Shown here one piece after another: positions 1 through 6,990 of a stretch of DNA of 23,687 nt. The DNA lies in IMG/VR virus record IMGVR_UViG_3300017758_005199, positions 1 to 23,687 of that record. One strand, given 5' to 3'. A program made the position numbers and the translations under genes. Numbering within the stretch: the first letter of the stretch is position 1; each line of letters begins with the position of its first letter. Source of the DNA: a virus. The notes beneath the pieces were generated by a model, which ran no database searches, was not told the origin of the DNA, and saw only the letters and a list, made by a program, of their open reading frames with translations.

Positions 1-448
1 TATATTCATTACTATTGAAACTGAAGGATCTCATTTCCTTCCTACTGATTATCCTATTAATCTTCTGTCAATTTCTCCTAAGTTTTCTAATAGCGTTCCC
101 GTTCTTGGTGTTGCTACCCCTCAAGGAGCGACTACAGACCAGAGAATGATTGATAGACACAATAAATTTAGATTAAATAATGAAGCGATTAAAAAGAGTA
201 TTGATTATCATTCTGACTACCATATTAAGCCTGTCCTTGACAAAGACCTTTCAATGGTGGGGGAAGTAGAAGACTTCCTAAAAGAATTAGAAATACCTGA
301 TGATAAAGTTTGGGCTATGCCTGCGGGAGATGATAGAGAATCTTTATTTGAAAGTTACGGACCTGTAATGAACTTTGTAAGAGACAGAGGATGGAGATAT
401 ACAGGTAGAAGTCACATTATGGCATTTGGAACAGAAAGGTGTGTCTAA
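1..448 (+). CDS. queE: QueE-like 7-carboxy-7-deazaguanine synthase, C-terminal part (5' end outside window)
   Basis: The reading frame is open from base 2 with no start, so the N-terminus lies upstream; about 148 residues are visible. The first ATG in frame (146) is internal, because conserved QueE-like sequence precedes it: an ITIETEG strand near the left edge, then SISPKF. The C-terminal part has VWAMPAGDDRE followed by RGWRYTGRSHIMAFGTERCV, matching the usual QueE ending (LMPEG ... R.H...WG..RGV). QueE is a radical-SAM enzyme that contracts CPH4 to 7-carboxy-7-deazaguanine on the route to preQ0. Its CxxxCxxC cluster motif would be upstream and cannot be checked here. The nearby folE supplies the first step of the same pathway, which supports the call. 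Phages use this route for 7-deazaguanine DNA bases or tRNA queuosine; which applies here is not visible. Confidence 0.82.
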   Translation, partial: IFITIETEGSHFLPTDYPINLLSISPKFSNSVPVLGVATPQGATTDQRMIDRHNKFRLNNEAIKKSIDYHSDYHIKPVLDKDLSMVGEVEDFLKELEIPDDKVWAMPAGDDRESLFESYGPVMNFVRDRGWRYTGRSHIMAFGTERCV

Positions 449-575
449 GCAAGAAGCCCTTCGTATATTAGAAGAAATCAGGGAAAATGTAAATACATGC
501 TGTGCCATTACTATGGAACCAGATGATGTATTAGTATTAATTGATAAATTGGAGAATTATATAAATGGAGAATAA
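441..575 (+). CDS. Small unknown protein, 44 aa, GTG start
   Basis: A short frame runs from GTG at 441 to TAA at 573-575. It overlaps the end of queE by 8 bases and the start of folE by 11, the same end-to-start packing seen throughout the window. The peptide starts MSKQEALRILEEIRENVNT and looks like a charged amphipathic helix followed by a second helix (DDVLVLIDKLENY), with a Cys-Cys pair near residues 20-21. No ATG begins the frame at this site; the only internal ATG (513) would leave about 20 residues. I recognise no family. Support is the otherwise unexplained gap between queE and folE and the protein-like composition. It could be a non-coding stretch, so confidence is moderate. Confidence 0.5.
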   Translation: MSKQEALRILEEIRENVNTCCAITMEPDDVLVLIDKLENYINGE

Positions 576-1260
576 ACGTAGAAAAATCCACGAGGAATTA
601 GAAGTAGTAAAAGTAGGTTATGCGAATGGTGTTGCTGAAGGATTCCCACTTACAGACAAACAAAAACTAAAAATGATTAACCAAGCAGAAAAGGCTTATG
701 GTAAATTCTTAGATGCATTAAAGTGTGATTGGAGAAATGATCCTAATTCAATGGAAACACCTCGGCGTGTAGCTAAAGCTTATGTGAATGATTTATGGGA
801 AGGTCGTTATACAGCTATGTCTCCTATTACTTCATTCCCTTCAGATGGTTATGATGGTATTATTATAGAACGTAATATACCATTAACTTCAATGTGTTCT
901 CACCACCATCAAACCATTGGGGGTGTTGTTCATATTGGATATATAGCTGGAGAAGGTGGACAAGTAATTGGTTTATCCAAACTAAATAGAATTGTAGAAT
1001 TGTTTGGTAGAAGAGGAGCAATTCAAGAACAATTAACATCAGCTATCCACAATGCTGTAGATAAAATTACAGATGGAAATAAAGGTGTTGTTGTTACTAT
1101 AGTTGGAACACACAATTGTGTTAGCTGTAGAGGAGTTAAACATCAAGGTGCAGCAATGGTTACTACTAAAGCATCTGGTGTATTTAGAGATAATGATAGT
1201 TTAGCACGTAAAGAGTTTTTCGATTCATTAAAAATTAATAATGGGGGACATAATATTTAA
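565..1260 (+). CDS. folE: GTP cyclohydrolase I
   Basis: This 231-residue protein has the length and motifs of FolE, which converts GTP to 7,8-dihydroneopterin triphosphate plus formate. Visible motifs are TPRRVAKAY (about 65-73), the zinc and active-site segment SMCSHHH (C111, H114), VHIGYIAG, VIGLSKLNRIVELFGRR (about 134-150) and HNCVSCRG carrying the third zinc ligand C185. The loop after the first zinc motif reads HQTIGG rather than the usual LLPFFG, a departure from bacterial housekeeping FolE. With the QueE-like gene just upstream, the product probably feeds 7-deazaguanine (preQ0/queuosine-type) synthesis rather than folate. It begins 11 bases inside the preceding small ORF and ends 2 bases before the next gene. 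Confidence 0.95.
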   Translation: MENKRRKIHEELEVVKVGYANGVAEGFPLTDKQKLKMINQAEKAYGKFLDALKCDWRNDPNSMETPRRVAKAYVNDLWEGRYTAMSPITSFPSDGYDGIIIERNIPLTSMCSHHHQTIGGVVHIGYIAGEGGQVIGLSKLNRIVELFGRRGAIQEQLTSAIHNAVDKITDGNKGVVVTIVGTHNCVSCRGVKHQGAAMVTTKASGVFRDNDSLARKEFFDSLKINNGGHNI

Positions 1261-1262
1261 TT

Positions 1263-1673
1263 ATGTTAAAAATAGACGATAATAAAATAAAAATAAGTTG
1301 GTGGGATTTAGATGATCTTATTGATGAGTTATGCGAAAAGATAGTAACCGAAACCCCACTAATAGATTCAGTTTGTGGTATTCCTAGAGGAGGACTTATC
1401 CCAGCAACTTTGATATCTCATAAATTATCCGTACCTTATGTAAGTCTAATAGGTAAAAATACATTAGTGATAGATGATATTTGTGATAGTGGAGTAACAT
1501 TAAAAAATTCTCCTGGGGTGTACCATGCTGTTTTACATTATAAACCCCATACTTCATGTTTTGAACCTGATATATATGCTAAATTACATGAAGGAGATGA
1601 ATGGTTAATTTATCCTTGGGAAGGATTTGATTCCCCAGCAATGCAAGATTATTTAATTAATAAACCAAAATAA
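1263..1673 (+). CDS. Purine phosphoribosyltransferase (Gpt/xanthine-guanine type)
   Basis: A 136-residue type I phosphoribosyltransferase. The PRPP-binding loop is LVIDDICDSGVTL (68-80), with the paired acidic residues and Ser-Gly-Thr-type loop of the family. GIPRGGLIPA (about 39-48) is the substrate-side loop, and EWLIYPWEG near the C-terminus matches the WxxxPWE ending of Gpt-like enzymes. Such enzymes add ribose-5-phosphate to guanine, xanthine or hypoxanthine. It is somewhat short, the segment between residues 60 and 68 being compressed compared with cellular Gpt. Placement between folE and a MazG-family gene suggests adjustment of the purine nucleotide pool during infection. A role in handling a 7-deazaguanine base is possible but unsupported by sequence alone. 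Confidence 0.85.
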   Translation: MLKIDDNKIKISWWDLDDLIDELCEKIVTETPLIDSVCGIPRGGLIPATLISHKLSVPYVSLIGKNTLVIDDICDSGVTLKNSPGVYHAVLHYKPHTSCFEPDIYAKLHEGDEWLIYPWEGFDSPAMQDYLINKPK

Positions 1674-1675
1674 AT

Positions 1676-1873
1676 ATGGAATATTGGCAAGTTAAAACTC
1701 AAAGTGAATTCGAAAATGATAAAGGACGAATTCAAAAAACAACTGAATTATATTTAGTTGATGCAGTCTCAGCAACTGATGCTGAAGCTAAACTCTATAA
1801 AAGAAATGAAGGTTTTTCTAATTTTAGAGTAGTAGAAGCAAAGAAAACTAAATTTTTAGAAGTTATATCATGA
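1676..1873 (+). CDS. DUF4494-like small protein
   Basis: A 65-residue protein starting with ATG two bases after the upstream stop and overlapping the next start by 4 bases (ATGA). The pattern W-x-V-x-T near the start, then ELYLVDAVSATDAEAKLYK in the middle, resembles the DUF4494 family of Bacteroidota genomes (a YLVDA-S-TEAE core). No function is established for that family that I know of, and no catalytic motif is visible. Its value here is as a host indicator: family members I recall are mostly from Bacteroidota and their phages. Assignment is by remembered pattern, not alignment. Confidence 0.6.
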   Translation: MEYWQVKTQSEFENDKGRIQKTTELYLVDAVSATDAEAKLYKRNEGFSNFRVVEAKKTKFLEVIS

Positions 1874-2391
1874 AAAAATCAAATGTACCATTTGTAAATG
1901 AAGTAGAAGAATTTAATGCTACATTTGGCAAACCAAACAATTATGAACCGACAATACCGGAAGAAAAGGAGTGGAAATTCGTATACGACTTTGTACTTGA
2001 AGAGCTGGAAGAATATAGACAGGCATGTGAAAAAGGAGACATCGTGGAAATTTTGGATGCTCTGTGTGATATTGCTTATGTTTCCCTCGGGAACGGCACT
2101 ATGTTACACGGCCTTAAGGATAAAATATGGCCAGCCTATGAAGAAGTACAAGCCAGCAATATGTCGAAGTCTTGTAGCACTGAGAAGGAAGCCATGGAGA
2201 CTGTCACCCTCCGCTCTAAAGAACAAAATGAGCCATGTCACTTTGAACAGGTCGAAGACCGATTCGTAGTGTATAGAACAAGAGATAGAAAGGTTATGAA
2301 GTCAATCAATTACTTCAGACCTGACTTACACCAATTCTTTACAGGAGAGGAATTACAAAAATCTAAACCACAGCAACACTTAGGAATTTAA
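1870..2391 (+). CDS. MazG / phosphoribosyl-ATP pyrophosphohydrolase-family protein
   Basis: A 173-residue all-alpha NTP pyrophosphohydrolase-like protein. The metal-binding pattern is visible: EELEEYR (E44, E45, E48) on one helix and EILDALCDIAYV (D63, D67) on the next, followed by the typical VQASNMSK segment near residues 93-100. The C-terminal region (about 101-173) ends with VVYRTRDRKVMKSINYFRPD, a tail I associate with Bacteroidota members. Family enzymes hydrolyse (d)NTPs or (p)ppGpp-like nucleotides; phage versions are thought to adjust host nucleotide signalling or remove unwanted dNTPs. Base composition is odd: hand counting 1981-2280 gives 130 G+C of 300 (43%), against 43 of 180 (24%) at 3241-3420. 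Codons such as CTG, GCC and CCG-C contexts are common here and rare next door, so recent acquisition is likely. Confidence 0.85.
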   Translation: MKKSNVPFVNEVEEFNATFGKPNNYEPTIPEEKEWKFVYDFVLEELEEYRQACEKGDIVEILDALCDIAYVSLGNGTMLHGLKDKIWPAYEEVQASNMSKSCSTEKEAMETVTLRSKEQNEPCHFEQVEDRFVVYRTRDRKVMKSINYFRPDLHQFFTGEELQKSKPQQHLGI

Positions 2392-4175
2392 TGTATAAAA
2401 AATGCTATCAGGGTAAAAATATAGGTAAAAACCTGTATGAAATGCATCTATGGGAGTCTGATGGTAAACATCAAAGAATTAACTATCTTGTAGAAGCATA
2501 TCAATTATGTGGTGAAAACCAAGCAGAAGCTCATGGGTTAGGAAGTGAACCTCTACGTAAAATTAAAAATTGGAAATTTAGTAGAAGCGAAAAATATAGA
2601 CATGATAATACTCCTAATTTATATTATGGGGATTCAAGACTTGCTAAAGATGGTTGGGTTCAAAATTTTTTAATTGATCGTTATGGGACTAATGATGAAC
2701 CTTCCACAGGACATCGTGAATTATACTTTGATATTGAGTGTGAAATTGGAGGTGCTTTAACAGAGGAATACATTGAACGTGCTCCTATGACTATTACTTC
2801 TATTGCTTGGTGGGATAAAATAGAAGACCATTGGGCAATTCTTATTTTAGATACTAAAGACCAATTAAAACATACTAAAACAGGAAAAAATAAAAATAAA
2901 GAAATCATTCCTGTAAGGACTGAACAAGAACTACTTGGAAAGTTTATTGAAAACTTTAGACGTATTGATCCTGATATTTTAATTGGTTATAATAGTGATT
3001 TTTTTGATATTCCTTATTTATATTATAGGATTTGCAATGTATTAGGAAAAGAATTTGCCGATCATTTATCTCCTTTAGAAGGAGAAATTGATGAACCTAT
3101 TTCATCTAAAAAATATTCTCAATATTATTTTTCTAAAGACCAATCTGTAAGGATTAAAGGTGTTGAGTCTTTAGATTACATGAAATTACATAGAAAATAT
3201 AGTTGGAAAGATGAACCAAGTTGGAAATTAGATGCTATTGGAGAAAAATATGCTAGTGTAAATAAAATTGAATATGAAGGGAATTTAGATCAATTATTTG
3301 AAACCGACATACATAAATTTATAGAATATAATTTCCGTGACGTTGAAATATTAAAATTATTAGACGAAAAACTTCAGTATATTGCTTTAACTAAAAATCT
3401 ATCTCATAAGGGTAAACATAATTATGAAGATATTTACTATAATAGTGTAACCCAAGATGGAGCAATTTCTGCTTATTTATTATCTCAAGGAATTGTACCT
3501 CCTAACAAAGAAATGAACCCAGCAAATAAAAAAGGATATGCTGGTGGTTACCTTTTTTGCCCCAAAGCTGGTTTATATAAATACATGTTTGATGAGGATT
3601 TAACATCGCTATATCCTTCAATTATTATGTCATTAAATATTGGTAAAGAGACATTACTAGCAAGAATAGTTGATGCTGATGATCGTAATAATAGATTAGG
3701 ATTAAATGATTTAAAAGAAATGGATCCTAATAAAGAAATATTAGTAGAAAACTTTGTAAAAAATACCCAAAAAATGCAACCTGTATCTAAAGTTATTGAA
3801 ACTATAGAAAAATTTAATTTAGCTGTATCTGCAAACGGTTGCATGTTTAGAACTGATAAAGAATCTGCCCTATCAACTATATTAGCTAAATGGTTTAATG
3901 AAAGAGTTGAGTATAAGAATAAAATGAAAGCTGCATACAAGGCAAATGATAAAGAAGCAGGTGAATATTATCATTTAATGCAGTACACAATGAAAATTTT
4001 GCTTAACAGTTTATATGGGGCAACAGCATTACCTAATTTTAGGTATGGAATGAATTATGCTATATTAAGCGAAGCAATTACATTATCAGGTCACAGAATT
4101 ATCCAAGAATCAGCTTTATGTGCTAATAAACATATGAATAAAGTTATGAGAGGAAAAATTAAATTAAATATATAA
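2391..4175 (+). CDS. 43A: Family-B DNA polymerase, N-terminal part (exonuclease, palm motif A, fingers motif B)
   Basis: The 594 residues cover the first two thirds of a T4 gp43-type polymerase. The 3'-5' exonuclease motifs are YFDIECE (D114/E116), GYNSDFFDIPY (199-209, D206) and YNFRDVE (Y313, D317). Palm motif A is DEDLTSLYPSIIM (D403) and fingers motif B is MKILLNSLYG (K535, N539, Y542, G543). The protein stops about 50 residues after motif B and lacks motif C (YxDTDS), which is found in a separate gene at 5234-6229. The two lengths sum to 925, close to the 898 of T4 gp43, so essentially nothing is missing. The last residues (NKVMRGKIKLNI) are in the region that precedes motif C in intact enzymes. 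The two chains presumably assemble into one active polymerase. The start ATG directly follows the mazG stop. Confidence 0.93.
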   Translation: MYKKCYQGKNIGKNLYEMHLWESDGKHQRINYLVEAYQLCGENQAEAHGLGSEPLRKIKNWKFSRSEKYRHDNTPNLYYGDSRLAKDGWVQNFLIDRYGTNDEPSTGHRELYFDIECEIGGALTEEYIERAPMTITSIAWWDKIEDHWAILILDTKDQLKHTKTGKNKNKEIIPVRTEQELLGKFIENFRRIDPDILIGYNSDFFDIPYLYYRICNVLGKEFADHLSPLEGEIDEPISSKKYSQYYFSKDQSVRIKGVESLDYMKLHRKYSWKDEPSWKLDAIGEKYASVNKIEYEGNLDQLFETDIHKFIEYNFRDVEILKLLDEKLQYIALTKNLSHKGKHNYEDIYYNSVTQDGAISAYLLSQGIVPPNKEMNPANKKGYAGGYLFCPKAGLYKYMFDEDLTSLYPSIIMSLNIGKETLLARIVDADDRNNRLGLNDLKEMDPNKEILVENFVKNTQKMQPVSKVIETIEKFNLAVSANGCMFRTDKESALSTILAKWFNERVEYKNKMKAAYKANDKEAGEYYHLMQYTMKILLNSLYGATALPNFRYGMNYAILSEAITLSGHRIIQESALCANKHMNKVMRGKIKLNI

Positions 4176-4438
4176 TGACTTTAAAGAAACAATCAATTAG
4201 AAGAGGAATGCATGTAGTATTAGATGGACGTCTTGTAGAAAAAGATGAACTAATACAATTAAGTGAAAATTGGACTGAATCCCAAGAAAACTTTTTTAGA
4301 AAAATGTTAAAACAGGGTGGTGAGTTTAAAATTCAAGGGAAAAAATTTAATATTACTTTACAAGATAAAATATTAGACTCAACTGGAAAAAAAGATACAG
4401 GTATAATCACAATCCCGGGATTAGATAGTAGATTTTAA
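4175..4438 (+). CDS. Unknown protein inside the split polymerase, 87 aa
   Basis: The start overlaps the polymerase stop by one base (TAATG), so translation is probably coupled. The 87-residue product is basic at the N-terminus (MTLKKQSIRRGMHVVLDGR), has a helix-forming middle (SENWTESQENFFRKMLKQGG) and a strand-rich end. No membrane segment, signal peptide, metal-binding motif or homing-endonuclease motif (LAGLIDADG, GIY-YIG, HNH) is visible. I do not recognise the family. It is the first of three ORFs separating the two polymerase genes; its base composition resembles the polymerase. Confidence 0.75.
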   Translation: MTLKKQSIRRGMHVVLDGRLVEKDELIQLSENWTESQENFFRKMLKQGGEFKIQGKKFNITLQDKILDSTGKKDTGIITIPGLDSRF

Positions 4439-4440
4439 AT

Positions 4441-4860
4441 ATGGAATATAATAGAAAAATAGGAATAGTAGCGGGTTGTTTTGATGTAATGCATCCTGGG
4501 TATGTACAAATGTTTAAAGAAATAAATAACAATTGTACTGATTTATATATACTATTACATGATGACCCTTCAATCGAAAGACCTGAAAAATTAAAACCAA
4601 TACTTTCAGTACAGGAAAGAAGAGAATTGTTGGAGCAGGTAAGTTATTTTTCATACCCAAATATACTCTCTTATAATACAGAAGAAGAATTATTATTTCT
4701 AATTAAAAGTATAGACCCAGATATAAGGTTTTTAGGAGATGATTATGCTGATAAATCTTATACAGGTGATGAATTAGGCATTCCTGTTCATTGGGTAGAA
4801 AGAAACCATAAATGGTCTACAACATTGTATAAAAAATTAATAGCTGAATCATGCAAGTAG
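4441..4860 (+). CDS. Nucleotidyltransferase-like protein (TagD/RfaE cytidylyl- or adenylyltransferase fold)
   Basis: A 139-residue protein with the HIGH-superfamily nucleotidyltransferase layout: IGIVAGCFDVMHPGYVQMFK at 7-26, FLGDDYADKSY near residues 98-108, and a late WSTTLYKKL segment comparable to the ISST-type motif. Relatives couple CTP or ATP to glycerol-3-phosphate, heptose-phosphate and similar substrates for polysaccharide precursors. The HxGH motif reads H18-P-G20-Y21: the second histidine, normally catalytic, is tyrosine. Either this is a diverged subfamily with altered chemistry or activity is reduced. It lies between the polymerase halves and precedes a DUF6165-like gene, which suggests a small sugar-related cassette. 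The substrate cannot be predicted. Confidence 0.8.
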   Translation: MEYNRKIGIVAGCFDVMHPGYVQMFKEINNNCTDLYILLHDDPSIERPEKLKPILSVQERRELLEQVSYFSYPNILSYNTEEELLFLIKSIDPDIRFLGDDYADKSYTGDELGIPVHWVERNHKWSTTLYKKLIAESCK

Positions 4861-5237
4861 AAATTTCTATAGGAGAATTCCTAGATAAAATTAGTATTTT
4901 AGAACTTAAGCTTTTACATATTGCTGATAAGAGCAAATTAATGAATGTTCAAAAAGAGTTATACCATCATAGTCCTCTTTATAGTGACTTAATAGAAGTA
5001 TATGGAGATGAGCTAAAAGGTTTGTATCTTAAATTATCACAAGTAAATAGTAGTTTATGGGTTATAGAAGATAAAATAAGAGAATTAGAATCTAAAAAAC
5101 GTTTTGATGATGAATTCATAGAACTAGCTAGATCAGTATATTTTACAAACGATAAACGTGCTGAAATTAAAAAGGATATTAATTTATTAACTGGTAGTGA
5201 ACTTATAGAAGAAAAGTCTTATAAAGATTATAAATGA
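4851..5237 (+). CDS. DUF6165-like protein
   Basis: A 128-residue, mostly helical protein. The sequence starts VEISIGEFLDKISILELKLL and contains VNSSLWVIEDKIRELE, then FIELARSVYFTNDKRAEIKK and GSELIEEKSY. This order of conserved segments (SxGELLDKIxILExKL, VNxxLWxIED, FIxLARxVYxxND, GSxLxEEKSY) is the DUF6165 family as I remember it. The family's function is unknown to me, but members often sit beside glycosyltransferases. It overlaps the nucleotidyltransferase by 10 bases and the second polymerase gene by 4, so the cassette appears to be translated as part of one transcript with both polymerase parts. Confidence 0.75.
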   Translation: MQVEISIGEFLDKISILELKLLHIADKSKLMNVQKELYHHSPLYSDLIEVYGDELKGLYLKLSQVNSSLWVIEDKIRELESKKRFDDEFIELARSVYFTNDKRAEIKKDINLLTGSELIEEKSYKDYK

Positions 5238-6229
5238 AACACTTAGAAGAAACACCTTGGTTTATTTGCGATAAAGAAGATGAGAATTATTGTGCATATG
5301 TAGACACAGATTCTAACTATTTTAATGCAGAACCATTATTACTTCATTTATATCCTAATTTTGAATCCTTTCCTGATAAAGAAAAAGATGATAAATTAGA
5401 AGGTGTAGCTTTAGCTTATCAAGATATTATTACTGAATATTATAATAAATTAGCCAAAGAATGTTTTAATGTTTCTACTCATAAGCTAGAAATGAAAACT
5501 GAATGTGTAATTAGATCAGCATATTTTAGAAACACTAGACGTTATGCCCAATGGATTACTAAACAAGAGGGAATTGAAAAAGAAATTTTAGATATTAAAG
5601 GATTAGAATTTCAAAAAACTAATTTCCCTCCTATTTTAGGAAATTTCTTTAATGATATTTTACAACAAATATTAAAAGGAGCAAATCACAATGAAATTTT
5701 AATTCAAATTAAAGATTTTAAAAGTAAAATACTTGAAGGAGAAATCCCATTTACTAAATTAGGTAATCCTACTGCTGTTAAAAAATTAGAAAAATACCAA
5801 GGTGCTAAACCTAGAGCAGGTGAAATGTTTACTGAGATTTTAAAACCTTTAAGTCAAGCTAAAATAGATGATAGGGGAAAATTAATAAGACCCCAAAGAC
5901 AATTAGGCGCACCCGCCCCAGTCCGAGCTGCTATTCGTTATAATGATTTACTTAGGATATGGCAATTAGATAAAAAACATAATTTAATGACTAATGCAGA
6001 TAAAGTAAAATGGATTTATCTAAAAGAAAATCCTTATAAAATAGAAGCACTAGCATTTATGGAAAACGATTTACCTGAAAAAATAAAAGATTTTTTAGAG
6101 AAATATGCTGATCGTAAAAAAGTATTTGAAACTATTTTATTAAATAAGTTAGAAGGCCTTTTTGGTGATTTAGGGTGGTCTTTAGATCTAAATCCTTATT
6201 TAAAAAACTTAAAATATTTTGAAATCTAA
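5234..6229 (+). CDS. 43B: Family-B DNA polymerase, C-terminal part (palm motif C and thumb)
   Basis: The 331 residues begin just upstream of palm motif C, AYVDTDSNYF, with the catalytic aspartates D24 and D26. Downstream is HKLEMKTECVIRSAYFRNTR (about 82-101), in the position of the DNA-contacting basic motif before the thumb, then a thumb-like helical region ending LNPYLKNLKYFEI. Motifs A and B are absent here and present in the gene ending at 4175, so the two proteins are complementary. The start overlaps the previous stop (ATGA). In T4 the polymerase C-terminus docks on the sliding clamp, and the clamp gene follows here after 23 bases. Whether this tail serves that role is inference. Confidence 0.92.
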   Translation: MKHLEETPWFICDKEDENYCAYVDTDSNYFNAEPLLLHLYPNFESFPDKEKDDKLEGVALAYQDIITEYYNKLAKECFNVSTHKLEMKTECVIRSAYFRNTRRYAQWITKQEGIEKEILDIKGLEFQKTNFPPILGNFFNDILQQILKGANHNEILIQIKDFKSKILEGEIPFTKLGNPTAVKKLEKYQGAKPRAGEMFTEILKPLSQAKIDDRGKLIRPQRQLGAPAPVRAAIRYNDLLRIWQLDKKHNLMTNADKVKWIYLKENPYKIEALAFMENDLPEKIKDFLEKYADRKKVFETILLNKLEGLFGDLGWSLDLNPYLKNLKYFEI

Positions 6230-6252
6230 AAAAAAATTCGTATATTATAATC
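6217..6252 (+). promoter_or_regulatory. Candidate promoter before the sliding clamp gene
   Basis: The 23-base gap holds TATATT at 6241-6246, only six bases before the clamp ATG. TTTTG at 6217-6221 lies 19 bases upstream of it, the spacing of Bacteroidota promoters (-33 TTTG, -7 TAnnTTTG). The -7 match is partial (TATATTAT). If used, the transcript would be leaderless or nearly so. The same hexamer occurs in the four other longer gaps. Confidence 0.4.
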
Positions 6253-6990
6253 ATGATAAATCAAAAACTACTAACTAGCGTTATATCAAAATATTATTTA
6301 AATGGGATGTTCTCCCAGGTTAAATGGCGTATTAAAGATAACACTTTAACTATTTATGCAAGCGAATCAGGAAGAGCAGTAAAAGTCCACCTTAAAAATT
6401 TTAAATTTGAAGATTGTGAATTAGGTATATTTGACACTTATAAACTTTCAAAATTATTATCTATTTGTAATGGAGAACTATTAATAACAGCTGAAAAAAC
6501 TCATAAAATCTACACTAGATTACATATAGCTGATTCAAATTTTGATTTAAATTATGCATTAGCTGATATATTTGTAATTCCTAAGGTTAAATATCTCCCC
6601 CCTATAGAAAACCCACATGTTGATATTGATTTAACAGTTGAAGATATTGATGCTTTAATAAAAGCAAAAAATGCATTATCAGATCAAAGTAATTTATTAG
6701 TTAAAACTACTACTGATTTAGATGGAACTCCTACTTGTGAATTTACTTTTGGGGATATTGATGACTATTCAAATAAAGTAACTTATACTTTGAAAGGTGA
6801 TATTACAAAACAAAATGTAGAATTACCTTTTGATTCTGATGTCCTTAAAAATATATTTTCTGCTAATAAAGACATGACCCAAGGAAAATTAAAAATTGAA
6901 GACACTCCAGAGGAATATATAGGATTAATCCAACTTAATTTCTATTCAGAAGATATAGAAACAGAATATTTTATTACTAGGAATGAGTAA
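6253..6990 (+). CDS. 45: Sliding clamp (T4 gp45-like)
   Basis: A 245-residue protein, close to T4 gp45 (228). Clamp proteins lack catalytic motifs, so the call rests on the overall pattern and context. It opens with a helix (QKLLTSVISKYYLNGMFSQV), followed by repeated strand-helix units, IFDTYKLSKLLSICNG near residues 60-75, acidic strands, and a second-domain helix ENPHVDIDLTVEDIDALIKA. It lies directly after the polymerase genes and upstream of gp44 and gp62. It would form a ring around DNA and tether the split polymerase; phage clamps of this type can also act in late transcription. It has its own candidate promoter and overlaps the next gene by 8 bases. Confidence 0.85.
   Translation: MINQKLLTSVISKYYLNGMFSQVKWRIKDNTLTIYASESGRAVKVHLKNFKFEDCELGIFDTYKLSKLLSICNGELLITAEKTHKIYTRLHIADSNFDLNYALADIFVIPKVKYLPPIENPHVDIDLTVEDIDALIKAKNALSDQSNLLVKTTTDLDGTPTCEFTFGDIDDYSNKVTYTLKGDITKQNVELPFDSDVLKNIFSANKDMTQGKLKIEDTPEEYIGLIQLNFYSEDIETEYFITRNE

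Noticed and set aside
1916-2269. A second plus-strand ORF inside the mazG gene
   Set aside because: It is out of frame within a gene with clear MazG motifs and encodes no recognisable domain; its length follows from the higher G+C there.
4070-5300. Split intein in the DNA polymerase
   Set aside because: The first half does not end in an intein-like Cys/Ser block, and the second half has no His-Asn ending followed by Cys/Ser/Thr. The halves simply start and stop around three ordinary ORFs.
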